Notes under the pieces: generated by a model
Databases searched by the model: none
What the model saw: the letters and a program-made list of their open reading frames with translations, nothing else
Told to the model about the DNA's origin: nothing
Translations under genes and position numbers: made by a program
Assembly (NCBI RefSeq): GCF_031143425.1
Contig: NC_090446.1
Location: 660,073,717 to 660,137,716, forward strand
Reading direction: 5' to 3'
Origin: Pleurodeles waltl
Taxonomy: Eukaryota; Chordata; Amphibia; Caudata; Salamandridae
Length of the DNA stretch: 64,000 bases
In this document: in pieces, positions 45,080-55,404 of the stretch
Layout of the letters: the number at the start of each line of letters is the position of its first letter
Numbering within the stretch: position 1 is the stretch's first letter

Positions 45080-45590
45080 ATGCCCATCACTCTGTCCTAG
45101 GGAGTGCAAGGCCGCAGTCTCTCAAGTGGGTGACTTGCCCACATGCTCTGGATGGCAACATGCCCTGTGCTCTATCCTGGGGACTGCAACGCCACAGTCT
45201 CTCAAGTGGGTGACTTGCCCACAAGCCCTGGAGGGGGCAACATGCCCTGTTCTTGGTCCGGAGGAGTGCAAGGCCACAGTCTCCCAAGTGGGTGACTTGC
45301 CCACTGGCTCTGGAGGGGGCAACATGCCCTGTGCTCGGTCCTGGGAAGTGCAAGGCCACGTCTCTCAAGTGGGTGACTTGCCCACAAGCCCTGGAGGGGC
45401 AATATGCCCTGTTCTTGGTCCTGAGGAGCGCAAGGCCACAGTCTCTCAAGTGGGTGACTTGCCCACTGGCTCTTGAGGGGGCAACATGCCCTGTGCTTGG
45501 TCCTGGGGAGTGCAAGGCCACAGTCTCTCAAGTGGGTGACTTGCCCACTGGCACTGGAGGGGGCATCGTGCCTTGAGATTTTCATCCTGT
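45080..45590. repeat. 80-83-bp tandem repeat in gene C
   Basis: CTCAAGTGGGTGACTTGCCC recurs at 45121, 45201, 45281, 45363, 45444 and 45527 (spacings 80, 80, 82, 81, 83). Unit lengths vary by 1-3 bases, so the encoded frame changes from unit to unit. Confidence 0.85.
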
Positions 45591-46010
45591 GGAGGATGGG
45601 GTGAGTGGATGGCTTCTCCACTGGTTCTGGAGGGGGCATCGTGCCCAGTGAGCTTCACCCTGGGGAGGATGGGGTGAGTGGATGGCTTCTCAACTGGTTC
45701 TGGAGGGGGCATCATGCCCATTGAGCTTCATCCTGGGGAGGATGGGGTGAGTGGATGGCTTCTCCACTGGTCCTGGAGGGGGGCATCGTGCCCTGAGATC
45801 TTCATCCTGTGGAGGATGGGGTGAGTGGATGGCTTCTCCACTGGTTCTGGTGGGGGTATCGTGCCCTGAGATCTTCATCCTGTGGAGGATGGGATGAGTG
45901 GATGTCTTTTCCACTGGTTCTGGAGGGGCCATCATGCCTAGTGAGCTTTATCCTGGGGAGAATGGGGGTGAGTGGATGGCTTCTCCAATGGTTCTGGAGG
46001 GGCATTGTGC
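45590..46010. repeat. 73-bp tandem repeat in gene C
   Basis: GATGGGGTGAGTGGATGGCT starts at 45595, 45668, 45741, 45815 and 45888, with a sixth at 45961: spacing 73-74. It is related to the 74-bp units of copy 2 (CTCCACTGGTTCTGGAGGGG shared). Confidence 0.85.
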
Positions 46011-46149
46011 ACTGTCATGCAGATCTTGGTGAGTGCAAGGTCACAGTATCTCAGGTGGGTGTCATACCCACAGGATTTGCAGGGGCAGGCCACACCACAG
46101 CCCACGGACACAGGACTACACACTGTCCGCCGGCAGTGACGGTTGTTCA

Positions 46150-46690
46150 GTGGTGGCAGTAGTGGTGCTGCTGGTGGAGCTGGTGGTGGTGGGCGGAGGC
46201 TCCAACCCATCCCCTGCAGCCTCGGACGGCTGCCCACTGGGGCTGCTGTTGCTGGTGGCAGTGCTGCTGGTGGAGCTGGTAGTGGTGGGGGGAGGCTTTA
46301 GCCCATCCTCTGAAGCCTCGGACGGCTGCCCACTGGGGCTGCTGCTGCTGGTGGAGGTGCTGGTGGTGGTGCTGGTGGCGGCGCTGGTGGCGGTGCTGGT
46401 GGCAGTGCTGCTGGTGGAGCTGGTGGTGGTGGTGGGGAGAGGCTCCAGCCCATCCCCTGCAGCCTCGGACGGCTGCCCACTGGGGCTGGTGGCGGTGCTG
46501 CTGGTAGAGCTGGAAGTTGTGGGAGGAGGCTCCAGCCTTCCCCTGCAGCCTCGGACGGCTGCCCACTGAGGCAGGTGGCAGTGCTGGTGATGGTGCTGCT
46601 GGTGGAGCTGGTGGAGCTGGTGGTGGTGGTAGTGGTGGGGGAGGCTCCAGCCCATCCCCTGCAGCCTCGGATGGCTGCACCACCATGGTT
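46150..46690. repeat. GGTGGAGCTGGTGGTGG-rich coding repeat
   Basis: CCTCGGACGGCTGCCCACTG recurs at about 46221, 46317, 46464, 46550 and 46666, separated by variable (GGTGCT/GGTGGA)n runs. In the gene C sense it gives alternating His/Gln/Pro- or Thr/Ser/Ala-rich tracts depending on frame. Confidence 0.8.
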
Positions 46691-46739
46691 GGTGGTTGTG
46701 GCTCCGACTGAGTCCCAGCACCTTGCCCCTTATCTCTAC

Positions 46740-46915
46740 TGCCTGCTGTTGGAGGTCCCTTGCCCTTCCTTCCTGCAGCTGTGGCTGGCTCCTTGCCTTT
46801 CCTTCCTGCAGCTGGGGTTTGATCCTTGCCCTTCCTTCCTGCAGCTGGGGATGGCTCCTTACCCTTCCTTCCTGCAGCTGGGGCTGGCTCCTTGCCCTTC
46901 CTTGAAGCACTTGGG
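46740..46915 (-). repeat. 33-bp coding repeat (KGKEPAPAAGR)
   Basis: Five or so units encode KGKEPxPAAGR on the - strand. This is the counterpart of the 30-bp repeat at 35570-35830; the two copies differ by one residue per unit, so the arrays have been homogenised separately. Confidence 0.8.
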
Positions 46916-49450
46916 GCAGGCACCCTTTTCGTCTGGCTGTCTGGTGGCTGGGATCCTTTCCCACCTGGAGTTGCTGGAGACACTACTGTGCCTGTAGACT
47001 GGGTGGCTGAGGTGCTTGCCTGGGTTTTGACCACCTTGACCTGACGTGAGGGACGGGGGGAAGAGGAGGGAAGAGGTCAATGGTGGAGATGAAAAGCTTC
47101 TTAGGGGCTTTGGGATGGGAAGAGGGAGATGGTTTGGGAGTGGAGGAAGAGGGAGAGGTGGTAGGAGGTGTCAGTCTGCTGTGTTTGGGTGCAAGTGCAT
47201 GGGCTGAATGCTGTTGTGAGGTGAATTGCTGTTGAGTGTCTGAGTGCTTGTGTTTGTGTACTTTGGGAGGAGGGGGCACAGACACAGTGTGAGAGGACAC
47301 AGGGGACGTGTGCATGGATGTGGGGGTGGTGACTGCCAGTGAGGTGTCTGTACTGATAGGTGTGCTGGTGATGGTGGTCGTTGATTAGGAAGTAGTGCAT
47401 GCAGGAGTGAGTAGAGATGCTACTGGGAGGGAGGTGGACGACGAGTAGGAGGGGCCACAGTGGAGGCTATGGATGTTGTTATGCCTGCTTCTGGATGGTG
47501 TTTGTGTGAGTGCTTGTGGGATGAAGTGCGGTGCTTGTGTTTGCCATGTCCACTCGTGTGTTATCCTGGGTGCCTGCTCGTCTGACTGTGTGCTTGGGAT
47601 AGGTTGGGGTTGAGGGGAATGGGACTGGGAAGAGGAAGTTGGAGGGGGGAGGGTGGAAACAGGGATAATGGCTGCCATCAGAGAGGAAGCCAGAGCCTGG
47701 ATTGATCTCTGTTGGGCCGCCAAGCCAGTGTGAATGCCCTCCAGAAATGCATTGGACTGTTGCATTTGGGCTGCCAGCCCCTGGATGGCATTCACATGGT
47801 TGACTGCCCAACCGAGATGGATCGCAGGAGGTCAATAGCCTCCCCAATCAGGGCAGTAGTTCTAACTGGGGCAGGGCCTGAGGTGCCTGGGGCGAAGGAG
47901 ATGCCCACCCTCCTGGGTGAGCGGGCACAGGAAACTCACTGAGGGGCTGCTGGGAGGACAGTGCTGGTATGGGGGGATGGTGGCTGTACCTGTAGCTGGG
48001 GTGGGCACAGTAGTGTCCGCCTCCACCAGGGAGCTTCCTTCAGAGGAGCTATCCATGTCCTAACTTTCCCCTCCAGTCTCCACCGTGGTGCTCCCCTCGC
48101 CCTCCGTCCCACTGGTGCCCTCACCGTCAGTGGATTTGGCCTCCTGAGTTCTGTGGGATGCAGCTCCCTCCGTCGCCGGTGCCTCTGCTCCTCTGCCAGA
48201 TGATGCTAATGCACATAAGGACAGAGTAACAAAACAAAAAGGGAGGGGAAGAGACAAAGGATATACTTGGTCAATGGCGGTACCAACACCACCGTTGGCG
48301 TACACAACACACTCACAATGCTAGTCACCAGCCCATAGATAGGGACACCAAACACCAATTGCAGCATACCTGAGACCAACAGCCCATGCCCAGTAGTGGA
48401 TGCCTACTGCTTGGTTGGAGGACTTTCACATCAGAACCCTGCCCAGCATGGGACCTACTCTGCAATGCCAGGCCTGGCCTAGGAACACCCACAGGGCCCA
48501 CCCCCCCACCCAGATACCACCCCACCAGGCATAAGTTGTAATGTAGGGCACTGTACTAACCCCCTTGTTGCTGCTGTGATGTCCCCAAGCACCCATCTAG
48601 TTCTGGATAGGCCACTACCAGTATGCAGGCCAATTGGGGAGTCAGGGTTCGACGGGCTCCCCTTATTCAGTTGGAGACCATCCCCAGCTGGGCCTCTGCG
48701 GTCTTCCGTGCCCAGCGTCTCAGGTCCTCCCACCATTTCTGACAGTGGGTGCTCCGCCTGCTGTAGACTCCCAGGGTCTGCATGTCCTTGGCGATGGCAC
48801 ACCATATACCCTTCTTTTGATGGGTGCTGACCTGCAGGGAAATAGACACAGGGAAAGGTATTAGTCCGACCGTCCTGTCTGTTACACTTGTGGCCCACCA
48901 TGACCCTTCCCATCTCCATTAGCACAGACATGTCTCAGCATACATGCTGCACACTGCCCAGGGCCCATCCACCAGCCCCCCACATGAGGTTTTTTACACA
49001 CAGCACTCCATGCATTCACACCCCATGCATACTCACCTGTTGGTCTGGAGGCCCATACAGCAGTCGGTACTGGGGTGGGACCCCATCCAACAGTCCTTCC
49101 AACTCCGCCGAGGTGAAGGCAGGAGCCCTTTCCCCAGTAACACGAGCCATGGTCGGTTCCAGACACTGGTCACAGCAGCACATGCAATGTAGGTCCTCTC
49201 CTGTTGAAGTTCAGTTAGTAAGTGAGTGAACAGATAGAAAACGGCAGTCACGTCCGCCGCAGTGCATATAATCACCGCCGGCATACATCACCATTGGCCA
49301 CTGTACCCCATAGGGCCCAATGATAACCAAGGAGGAGTTGCATCACGGTTCTCGACCGCCTCCCGCAATGGCATACAACGTCAGCGGAATGACCTCATTT
49401 CCACCTATCCCACATACAGGACAGGCGGACGCTATTTCGGGGGGGGGGGT

Positions 49451-49824
49451 TACAGGCCATGGATCCTAACTGCTTCCCAGTACACAAATTCACTTCTCAT
49501 ATAAGAAGTTCTGTTTGTATCTAAAATGCTTTTTTATGGGTGTTGCATGAAACATAAACTCAGCATTTCTCTTCAAAATGAGCATAGACTATTGTCAGAG
49601 TCACCAGATCTTCGGGGTCTGTGCACGTTCCCAAAACGTCCACCACTGAACAGCTCCAAGACTCTGATAGATAATTCACAGAGACTGAGAGAGTTCAAGA
49701 GGGGAAGAGGGGATTAGGAAGAGAACAGCTGGGAAGGAGACCTGTAGTAAGAAAAAGGTTAGAACACACAATATGAAAATTATATCTCCTGAAATCAATA
49801 CTAGACTGTGATTCTACGCTTAGT
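49451..49824. other. Unassigned sequence
   Basis: No recognised feature. Confidence 0.25.
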
Positions 49825-50103
49825 CACTCTGAAAACATGAACAATCTAAGAGTTAAGTTTAAAATGACTAAGTTTTAAGATGGCCAGATACCTGTAAGGG
49901 AATCAAGATGAATTAAATGAAAACTTTCTTATTCCAGTACTTTCCTTTACCTGAGAATCAGAAAAAAACATTCTGACTAAATTTTAAGTCAGTCATATAA
50001 ATCCTGTTTTGAGAATGTATACTAGGACCATACAATATTGCATCTAGAAACTCTGGCCTTCTGTGTACTCTTAAAATGTTTCAACACAAATTGCGCATAT
50101 TGC

Positions 50104-50105
<2 letters not shown>

Positions 50106-50165
<60 letters not shown>
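50106..50165. repeat. (AT)n microsatellite
   Basis: Sixty bases of uninterrupted AT. The Tyr/Ile ORFs across it are not genes. Confidence 0.95.
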
Positions 50166-50168
<3 letters not shown>

Positions 50169-50318
50169 TATATAGTAAACACCATAAAAGGATTGTGCAC
50201 CATGAATAACACAATGTGGATTCAGGAAACAAATCACATAACTTGTCAACTCGAATATTACATAATAAATATCTTAGAATAGTGGCATACAATAAACAAC
50301 ATGAAATAAACTTGAGGA

Positions 50319-50855
50319 GAGAATCGTGCGTCTTGCCGATTCGAGTGTCACCGTGTAAAATACCAAGAAATGGTAGCACGAAATGAATATCAAAGTCAAA
50401 TCATCATTAATCGAATTGCGCGTCTTGGCGATTCATAAAACAAGATGTAAATGTCAAGAAATAACAGCTCACAATAAATAACAAGATCAAAGTACAATGA
50501 AACGAATCGCGCTTCTTTTGCCGATTCTTAACCCACCATGTAAATGTCAAGAAATGGTAGCGCGCAATGAACAACAAAGTTAAATCCTCATGAAACGAGT
50601 TGCACGTCTTGCCAATTAGTAAAACATTATGTAAATGTCAAGAAATAGTAGCGCGCAATGGACAACAATGTTTAAACACCATAAAACGAATCACGCGTCT
50701 TGCCGATTCTTAAGCCACCATGCCAATGTCAAGAAATGGTAGCACGCAATGAATAACAAAGTCAAAGCTTTATGAAACAATTCGCGCGTCTTGCCTATTT
50801 GTAAACTACCATATAAATGCCAAGAAATGGTAGCACGCAAGTAATCTGTTACTCT
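50319..50855. repeat. 91-93-bp tandem repeat, nearly six units
   Basis: GAATCGCGCGTCTTGCCGATTC-type unit starts lie at about 50320, 50412, 50504, 50596, 50687 and 50778. Each also has ATGTAAATGTCAAGAAATGG and TAGCGCGCAATGAACAAC. Units are about 75-85% alike and are rich in CpG (GCGCGC, CGAATCG) despite AT-rich surroundings. Confidence 0.85.
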
Positions 50856-51165
50856 TTTAAGAATTAAACCAAGAATATAAAAATTCTCAATAACGGTGTC
50901 GGAACAGTCCAACCACCGTCTTACCGCCTGGAACAATGATCACCAATGAAGGCTGAAGGGCAGGAGACTGGAAGATCCAAATAGGCCGCCGGGACAGGAG
51001 CTCAGGAAGAAGCTGCTGCTCTGTACCGGGACCTCTGAATAGTGAGGACTGGGAGTTGGGCTGGCTCTCTTTTATAGAGTCTTGGCCCAGCCCAGAACCA
51101 CGCCCAGGCATGTTGCAGGGAAAGTCTCTAGAAGGCCCTGGAAAGGGGCACACCCTAACACACTC

Positions 51166-52289
51166 TGAAAACCTGCAGCAATACATTGCAAAGGAACAGT
51201 ATTTGTAAGCATATTAAAAATAAGTTTTCAGGATTGAACTCTGCAATGCAAAAGGTTAAACCACAACATATCAGCACAATGCATAAATTAAGTTGTTTTG
51301 AGAGTGCTTGGTTTTTGCATTTTTGTCGCCAATAGAGCGCGTACTGCTCTGGTGTTGACAACTGTCAAACGCTACCCACATTAAAAATAAATTAAAGGAA
51401 AACAGTATTTAATACAATCTGTTTAAGAATTGTTTAAGGGCACCAGGGCAAGACTCTCTGCAGAACAGAGCTGGCTTTTTCAGGCCCCCCCTGAAAAGGT
51501 TGGGCCCTGGGCCAGAGCCCACTTTGCCCATGCCTTAAAATGTCTATGCCTGTGGTTCATTGTCTGAATGTACTTTCTGCCCGCTACTAATTATATGGGG
51601 GCCGAGCAAAGGGACAGCTGATGTGATGTATTGCTGACTCCTGAGGGTAGGGGGGATATTAGTAGGGACTGTTGACTGGACATCACTACCGCCACTCTGT
51701 GTACCAGGCCTTGGCATGCACACTGGAGAGCCTGCACCATTGAGTAGTCAACTGGAGCCTGCATTGCCTTGTGGACACCATGGAGATCATCTTGATGAGC
51801 GGACTTCTTGGAATCCCACTCCCGAAAGTTTGAGGGATGTAACCTGGCATTGCTTTGTACCTCTTTTTTGCAGGGTGGGCAGCATCTCAACACACCTTAG
51901 GGCACAAACCCCATGTGATGTCTGGCCTCCAGGTGTGCAGCCCCCATTACCACTATTGTCGGATGGCACCAGATGCAGGGGATCTGCTGGCGATGTATCT
52001 TTTGCTTTTAAATGCACTCACCTGGACTGGAACTTTCAACTTAGCAGAGAGGAGGCTGCACCCCATTCACTGCTCTGCAGGCAACCTCTGAGCTAGCGAG
52101 GAATATCTACTCTCACCACTTGCCCTCATTGTCTTTAACTTATCCCGTGGTGCTGGAGTTGATGGCAAGTGAAGCTTAAGGGTATCATAGGGCGCACTCT
52201 CAAAACTAAGGAGGATTCCCTGGCCCCCCGGTGATAAGAGAGTACAGCGCTTCTACCCCAATGCAGGGAAAAGAAATGAAGTAGGCACC
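51166..52289. other. Unassigned; last part may be L1 5' region
   Basis: No recognised domain. The ORF at 51716-52096 shows no similarity I can name. 52160-52290 runs into the L1 ORF1 remnant without a visible border. Confidence 0.25.
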
Positions 52290-52956
52290 ATACTGGGGGA
52301 CAAAATGGATTCCGCTCTGGCTGCAATAGCCTCCACTATGGGAGTGCTGGAAACCAAAATAGGCTCTGTGGCTACAGATCTGTACCTCCTTTGCACTGAT
52401 CATAGGAAAATGGCAGACCGTGTTAAGGTTGTTGATACCACAGTAGCTGACCTTGCCCTGCCTCTAAAGAGCATTGAACCTCAATTCACAGTATATAATT
52501 GACTATCCGTATCCTTGAGACCAGGAACGAAGATCAGGAGGGCAGAGAATGTTGCAATGACATTAGAGTACTGGGCCTTCCTTAGTGCATCGAGAGGGGG
52601 ATTCAGTGATTTCCTTCTTGGAGGACTAGCTACAGGAGGTGGTAGCCCATGAGGGCTTATCCAAATTCTATTCATTGAAGCTAGATCACAGGGTGCCAGC
52701 CCAACCTCTAACTACCCCAACCTGTGGGGTTAGGGTTCTGCATTTTCGAGGTTGGGACTATATATTACATCAGACTGGTACAATAGACTCTAATTTAGTG
52801 GAGAGTTATACAGTCTCTCTTTTTCTGGATTTTACAGCCGATGTCCAGAAACTTCGAGACTCATTTCTTACAGTCAAGAAACTCATATGTAAGCTCACTC
52901 TCCCGTACGTATTTCTCTTTCCTGCCAAGCTCATAGTACAGAAAGATCGCAAATAA
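52290..52956 (+). pseudogene. L1-like LINE ORF1 remnant
   Basis: The + strand first gives a coiled-coil-like stretch (MDSALAAIASTMGVLETKI, LLCTDHRKMADRVKV). In a shifted frame it gives CCNDIRVLGLP, the L1 ORF1p RNA-binding segment (R-NN-R--GLP). From 52639 come the C-terminal domain segments LKLDHRVPAQP, RGWDYILH, DVQKLRDSFLTVKKLI and FLFPAKLIVQKD, in the order of L1 ORF1 proteins. ORF1p is a trimeric RNA chaperone of L1. Stops and at least two frameshifts break it. Confidence 0.65.
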
Positions 52957-53289
52957 CAATTTTTTCACTCATTGATAAAGGCATGGAATTGATTGATGTC
53001 TAGGCTGCGCTGGACTGCTTGGATCACCGAGACAACCCCCACTCACCACGCCATGGTAAATGCCCTTGCTCCAGGGTATGATGAGCTATGGGGCCATCTC
53101 AGAGGCTGGCCCAACTGGGCAGAAATAATTTTTTTGCTGTGGCTGCTCTGATGGGGCGCTCAGGTGATGATCATGACAGTGCAACCACTTCTGGTGATGA
53201 AACGGGACCTGGAGCAGACAGCTCCCATGGATATGATATCAGCACAATCCTTCCTAGAATCAATGGGTTAGACTTCAAGACATAAAAGA

Positions 53290-54290
53290 AAACCTTTGGA
53301 AGCTGGGGCATGGTTGGCCAACCCTGATCGCCAGGACTCCCAAATACACCAAGTGCGCTCAGCTGGGGGCGATGTGGTTTATAGCCAGGCTGAAATCAAT
53401 TCGACCTTCTTAAACTATTAGTCCCCTCTCTATAGTTGTCCAGTCATCTCCTCCACCTAGGCACTCATCGACTATCCCCTGACAGCAGGTACACAGAGAT
53501 TACCTTTTCACAGTGGCTGCTTCCCTGAAGATGAAATCACAGTTCAGAAGGTGAGAGGGGTGATCAAGGCATTAAACAGGGGCAAGATCTCAGGATCGGA
53601 CAGACCCCTGCTAGAAGTTTAGGTAACCTATGTTGTTGCATTGGCCCCAGCCTTGACTGCACTGTATAATTCAGCCAGATCAGCTGGGAGACTCCCATAT
53701 TTGATGGGGGAGGCACTGTTAGTGCCATTGTTCAAGAAGGGTAAGGATGAGGAACAGGTGTAATCGACTGCTCTGTTTATTAAATGTTGATTATAAAATT
53801 CATAGCAAAATATTGGTTACTAGGTTATGCCCAGACATTGGTGAGCTCTAGCATGCCCACCAAAAGGGATCTATACCCTCATGCAACATGGTTCCTAACT
53901 TCACTACTATGGCCAGGATGGGAGTGAGGAGCAATTTCCTCACTTGGACATGATTTGCATCTCCCACAGCTTTAATTAGGAATGGGGCCCTCATTTCAGC
54001 ATCCTTTAATAATGAACGCAGAATGCACTATGGCTGCTCATTGACACCAGTACTTTTTTTAATGGCTATCAAACCCCTGGCCCTGGTCCTCTGAAAAGGT
54101 TGGTGTTACCAGGGGTTAGTGGTGGATGATTTTTCCCTCAAAATTTCCCTGTATGTGTGCAATCTTTCACTACATCTCCAGAGGGAGTCTTCAGCTGTTG
54201 AGGGAGCTTGCTGTGCCCTCAAGGACTACAGCTGTTCATTCATACATCCTTGATTTCATCCTGTGCATAATGTGACTTACATATTCACAA
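53290..54290 (+). pseudogene. L1-like LINE ORF2 remnant, endonuclease missing
   Basis: After ORF1 the sequence goes almost directly to the region before the RT: QAEINSTFLNY, DEITVQKVRGVIKALNRGKI (an E---I--LK-GK-type motif), LYNSARSAGRLPYLM, LVPLFKKGKDEEQ. A decayed RT core follows, with VVDDFSLKISLY in place of the Y/FADD segment near 54120-54160. The ~700 bp expected for the endonuclease is not there, so the element carries an internal deletion. It is on the opposite strand from the L1 at 10230-21460. Confidence 0.65.
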
Positions 54291-54659
54291 AATAGAATAA
54301 AAACCTCACCTTTGATCAGAGTTTCAGGAATAAAATTCATCTCACTTCAGGGTAAGAAAAAAATCCACTTTCAAACACTATTCTGTTGGTAGGGGAAAGT
54401 CACTTACACTAGGAGTGGCTTAACTGGGTCAGTCATTGATCCATGAGTCTGGGACCATTGAACAAGCCATCCATTAGAGGGGAAAGGGTTGTCCTTTAAA
54501 GGTAATCTCTACACTGTAACAGTCCCTGTGCAAAGGCCTCTTCAGGGACTTCTGACAGGACTGACTGTCATGTTACTGCTAGTTGTGGAAACATTTTTCT
54601 GTTTCAAGCTGGTGGTAGCTGTCCAGACCCAGGGTTGACCTGACTATACTAATTCAACA
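54291..54659. other. Unassigned sequence between L1 and retroviral LTR
   Basis: No feature recognised. The exact LTR border is not visible because the other LTR is outside the window. Confidence 0.25.
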
Positions 54660-55375
54660 TCTCCCCTCACACTCTTTCCTAGTGAAGTTAATAGGTCAGA
54701 TGGTCAGCACCATGACAAGGCCCATTCCCTTAAACCTGTACACTCCTCTAAGTCCCTGTATTGGCAATGGGCAATACATTTCAATAGCACAGATACAATT
54801 GAGTGGAGATGTGACAAGACAAATGCTTTCCCAAGACATGTCAAGAGATGTCCAATCCTGACCGAGGTCTCGGAATTCATCGCTACTGTGCATGGCCACC
54901 CTTTTATAGCTTTAAACAACCACGAAAGAGCCTTCTAGAAGATACCCCCTCTCAGATGGAAATGTAAAAAAATGCTGGCTAGTTTAGGTAAACATTGAAA
55001 GGAATGCTTCGGGAGCTGCCCATCTTCCCAAGGCACGCCTCCCAAAGTCAAACTGTTCTCTTGCCTATGATAAACACTAACTTGTTATGATCTTATCGTA
55101 CTAGCTGTTCACCTCCTACATATCATGAACCAGTTCTAGCTCTTCGGTGAGAAGAAAAACACGTAGAAGTAGAAAAACACATTGCATAACATGTTTGCAC
55201 AGAAATATACTTTAACGTGGCAGTGAAGCTAAGCTGAACACAAAATGGAGTCTAGGCTGAATACAAGATGGAGTCTATAACCAGTGATCACTAAAGTGAC
55301 AATAGGCAGCTAAGCCAGGTGCAAAGTGGTGTGACAAGACATCAGTTGTCAATAACCAAATAACATTACATTTCA
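54660..55375 (-). repeat. 3' LTR of the retrovirus (left border approximate)
   Basis: On -, a purine-rich tract GCGAAAGGGTGAAA is followed by TGTAATGTTATTTGG at 55375, the likely LTR start. A TATA-like GCTATAAAAGGG lies at 54910-54899. The repeated TAGACTCCAT(C/T)TTGT (55220-55275) may be a U3 repeat. The 3' limit is set by eye. Confidence 0.6.
54899..54910 (-). promoter_or_regulatory. TATA-like box of the retroviral LTR
   Basis: GCTATAAAAGGG on -, about 465 bases into the LTR, a usual U3/R distance. Confidence 0.5.
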
Positions 55376-55404
55376 CCCTTTCGCCAGTATGTCGTGTAGC
55401 CTAC

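Larger units (their letters stand above)
44880..49150 (-). pseudogene. Gene C, most complete N-terminus in the window
   Basis: Exon 1 (49150-49037) is 38 intact codons (MARVTGERAPAFTSAELE...LYGPPDQQ) with a GTGAGT donor in phase 0. Exon 2 (from 48831, after TCCCTGCAG) continues VSTHQKKGIWCAIAKDMQT, then RRSTHCQKWWEDLRRWARKT and a TGA after GMVSN. This gives ~92 residues with the spaced Trp residues of a trihelix/Myb-SANT domain. A later frame keeps similarity to copy 3, so the stop may be a lesion. An acidic exon starts near 48205, a helical segment lies at 47795-47640, Ser/Thr/Pro-rich sequence at 47400-46900, and repeat arrays from 46915 down to 45080. Ends of the last exon are uncertain. 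The function is unknown; a DNA-binding partner of the nuclease is an inference. Confidence 0.7.
44238..49450. mobile_element. Harbinger copy 4, truncated: gene C side only
   Basis: The left end is GGCCCTCATTACGACCCAGG, preceded by ATA. It holds nuclease exon 1 (+) and all of gene C (-), with the stretch upstream of gene C that matches 33090-33320 of copy 3. Homology stops at a G run near 49440-49450, where copy 3 has CCCCCC near 33063. Nuclease exons 2-3, gene B and the right terminus are missing. Confidence 0.85.
49830..51160 (-). mobile_element. LTR-like element with internal tandem array
   Basis: On - it begins TGTTAGGGTGTGCCCC at 51160, has a CTCTATAAAAGAG box near 51068-51080 and could end at TG (49830 on +), giving TG...CA ends flanked by CACTC (49825-49829, 51161-51165). 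The match outside is in fact 12 bases, CACTCTGAAAAC at 49825 and 51161, longer than an LTR duplication should be. The TGTTAGGG start is shared with the solo LTR ending at 26134. No coding domain is present. Confidence 0.4.

Noticed and set aside
45126..46997. Long + strand ORFs of Val/Leu/Gly and Leu/Pro/Cys composition
   Set aside because: Antisense shadows of the gene C repeat arrays.
50022..50379. ORFs of (Tyr-Ile)n on both strands
   Set aside because: Translation of an (AT)n microsatellite.
50319..50855. Regular repeats considered as a CRISPR array
   Set aside because: Whole 92-bp units are similar with no distinct unique spacers, and the context is eukaryotic.
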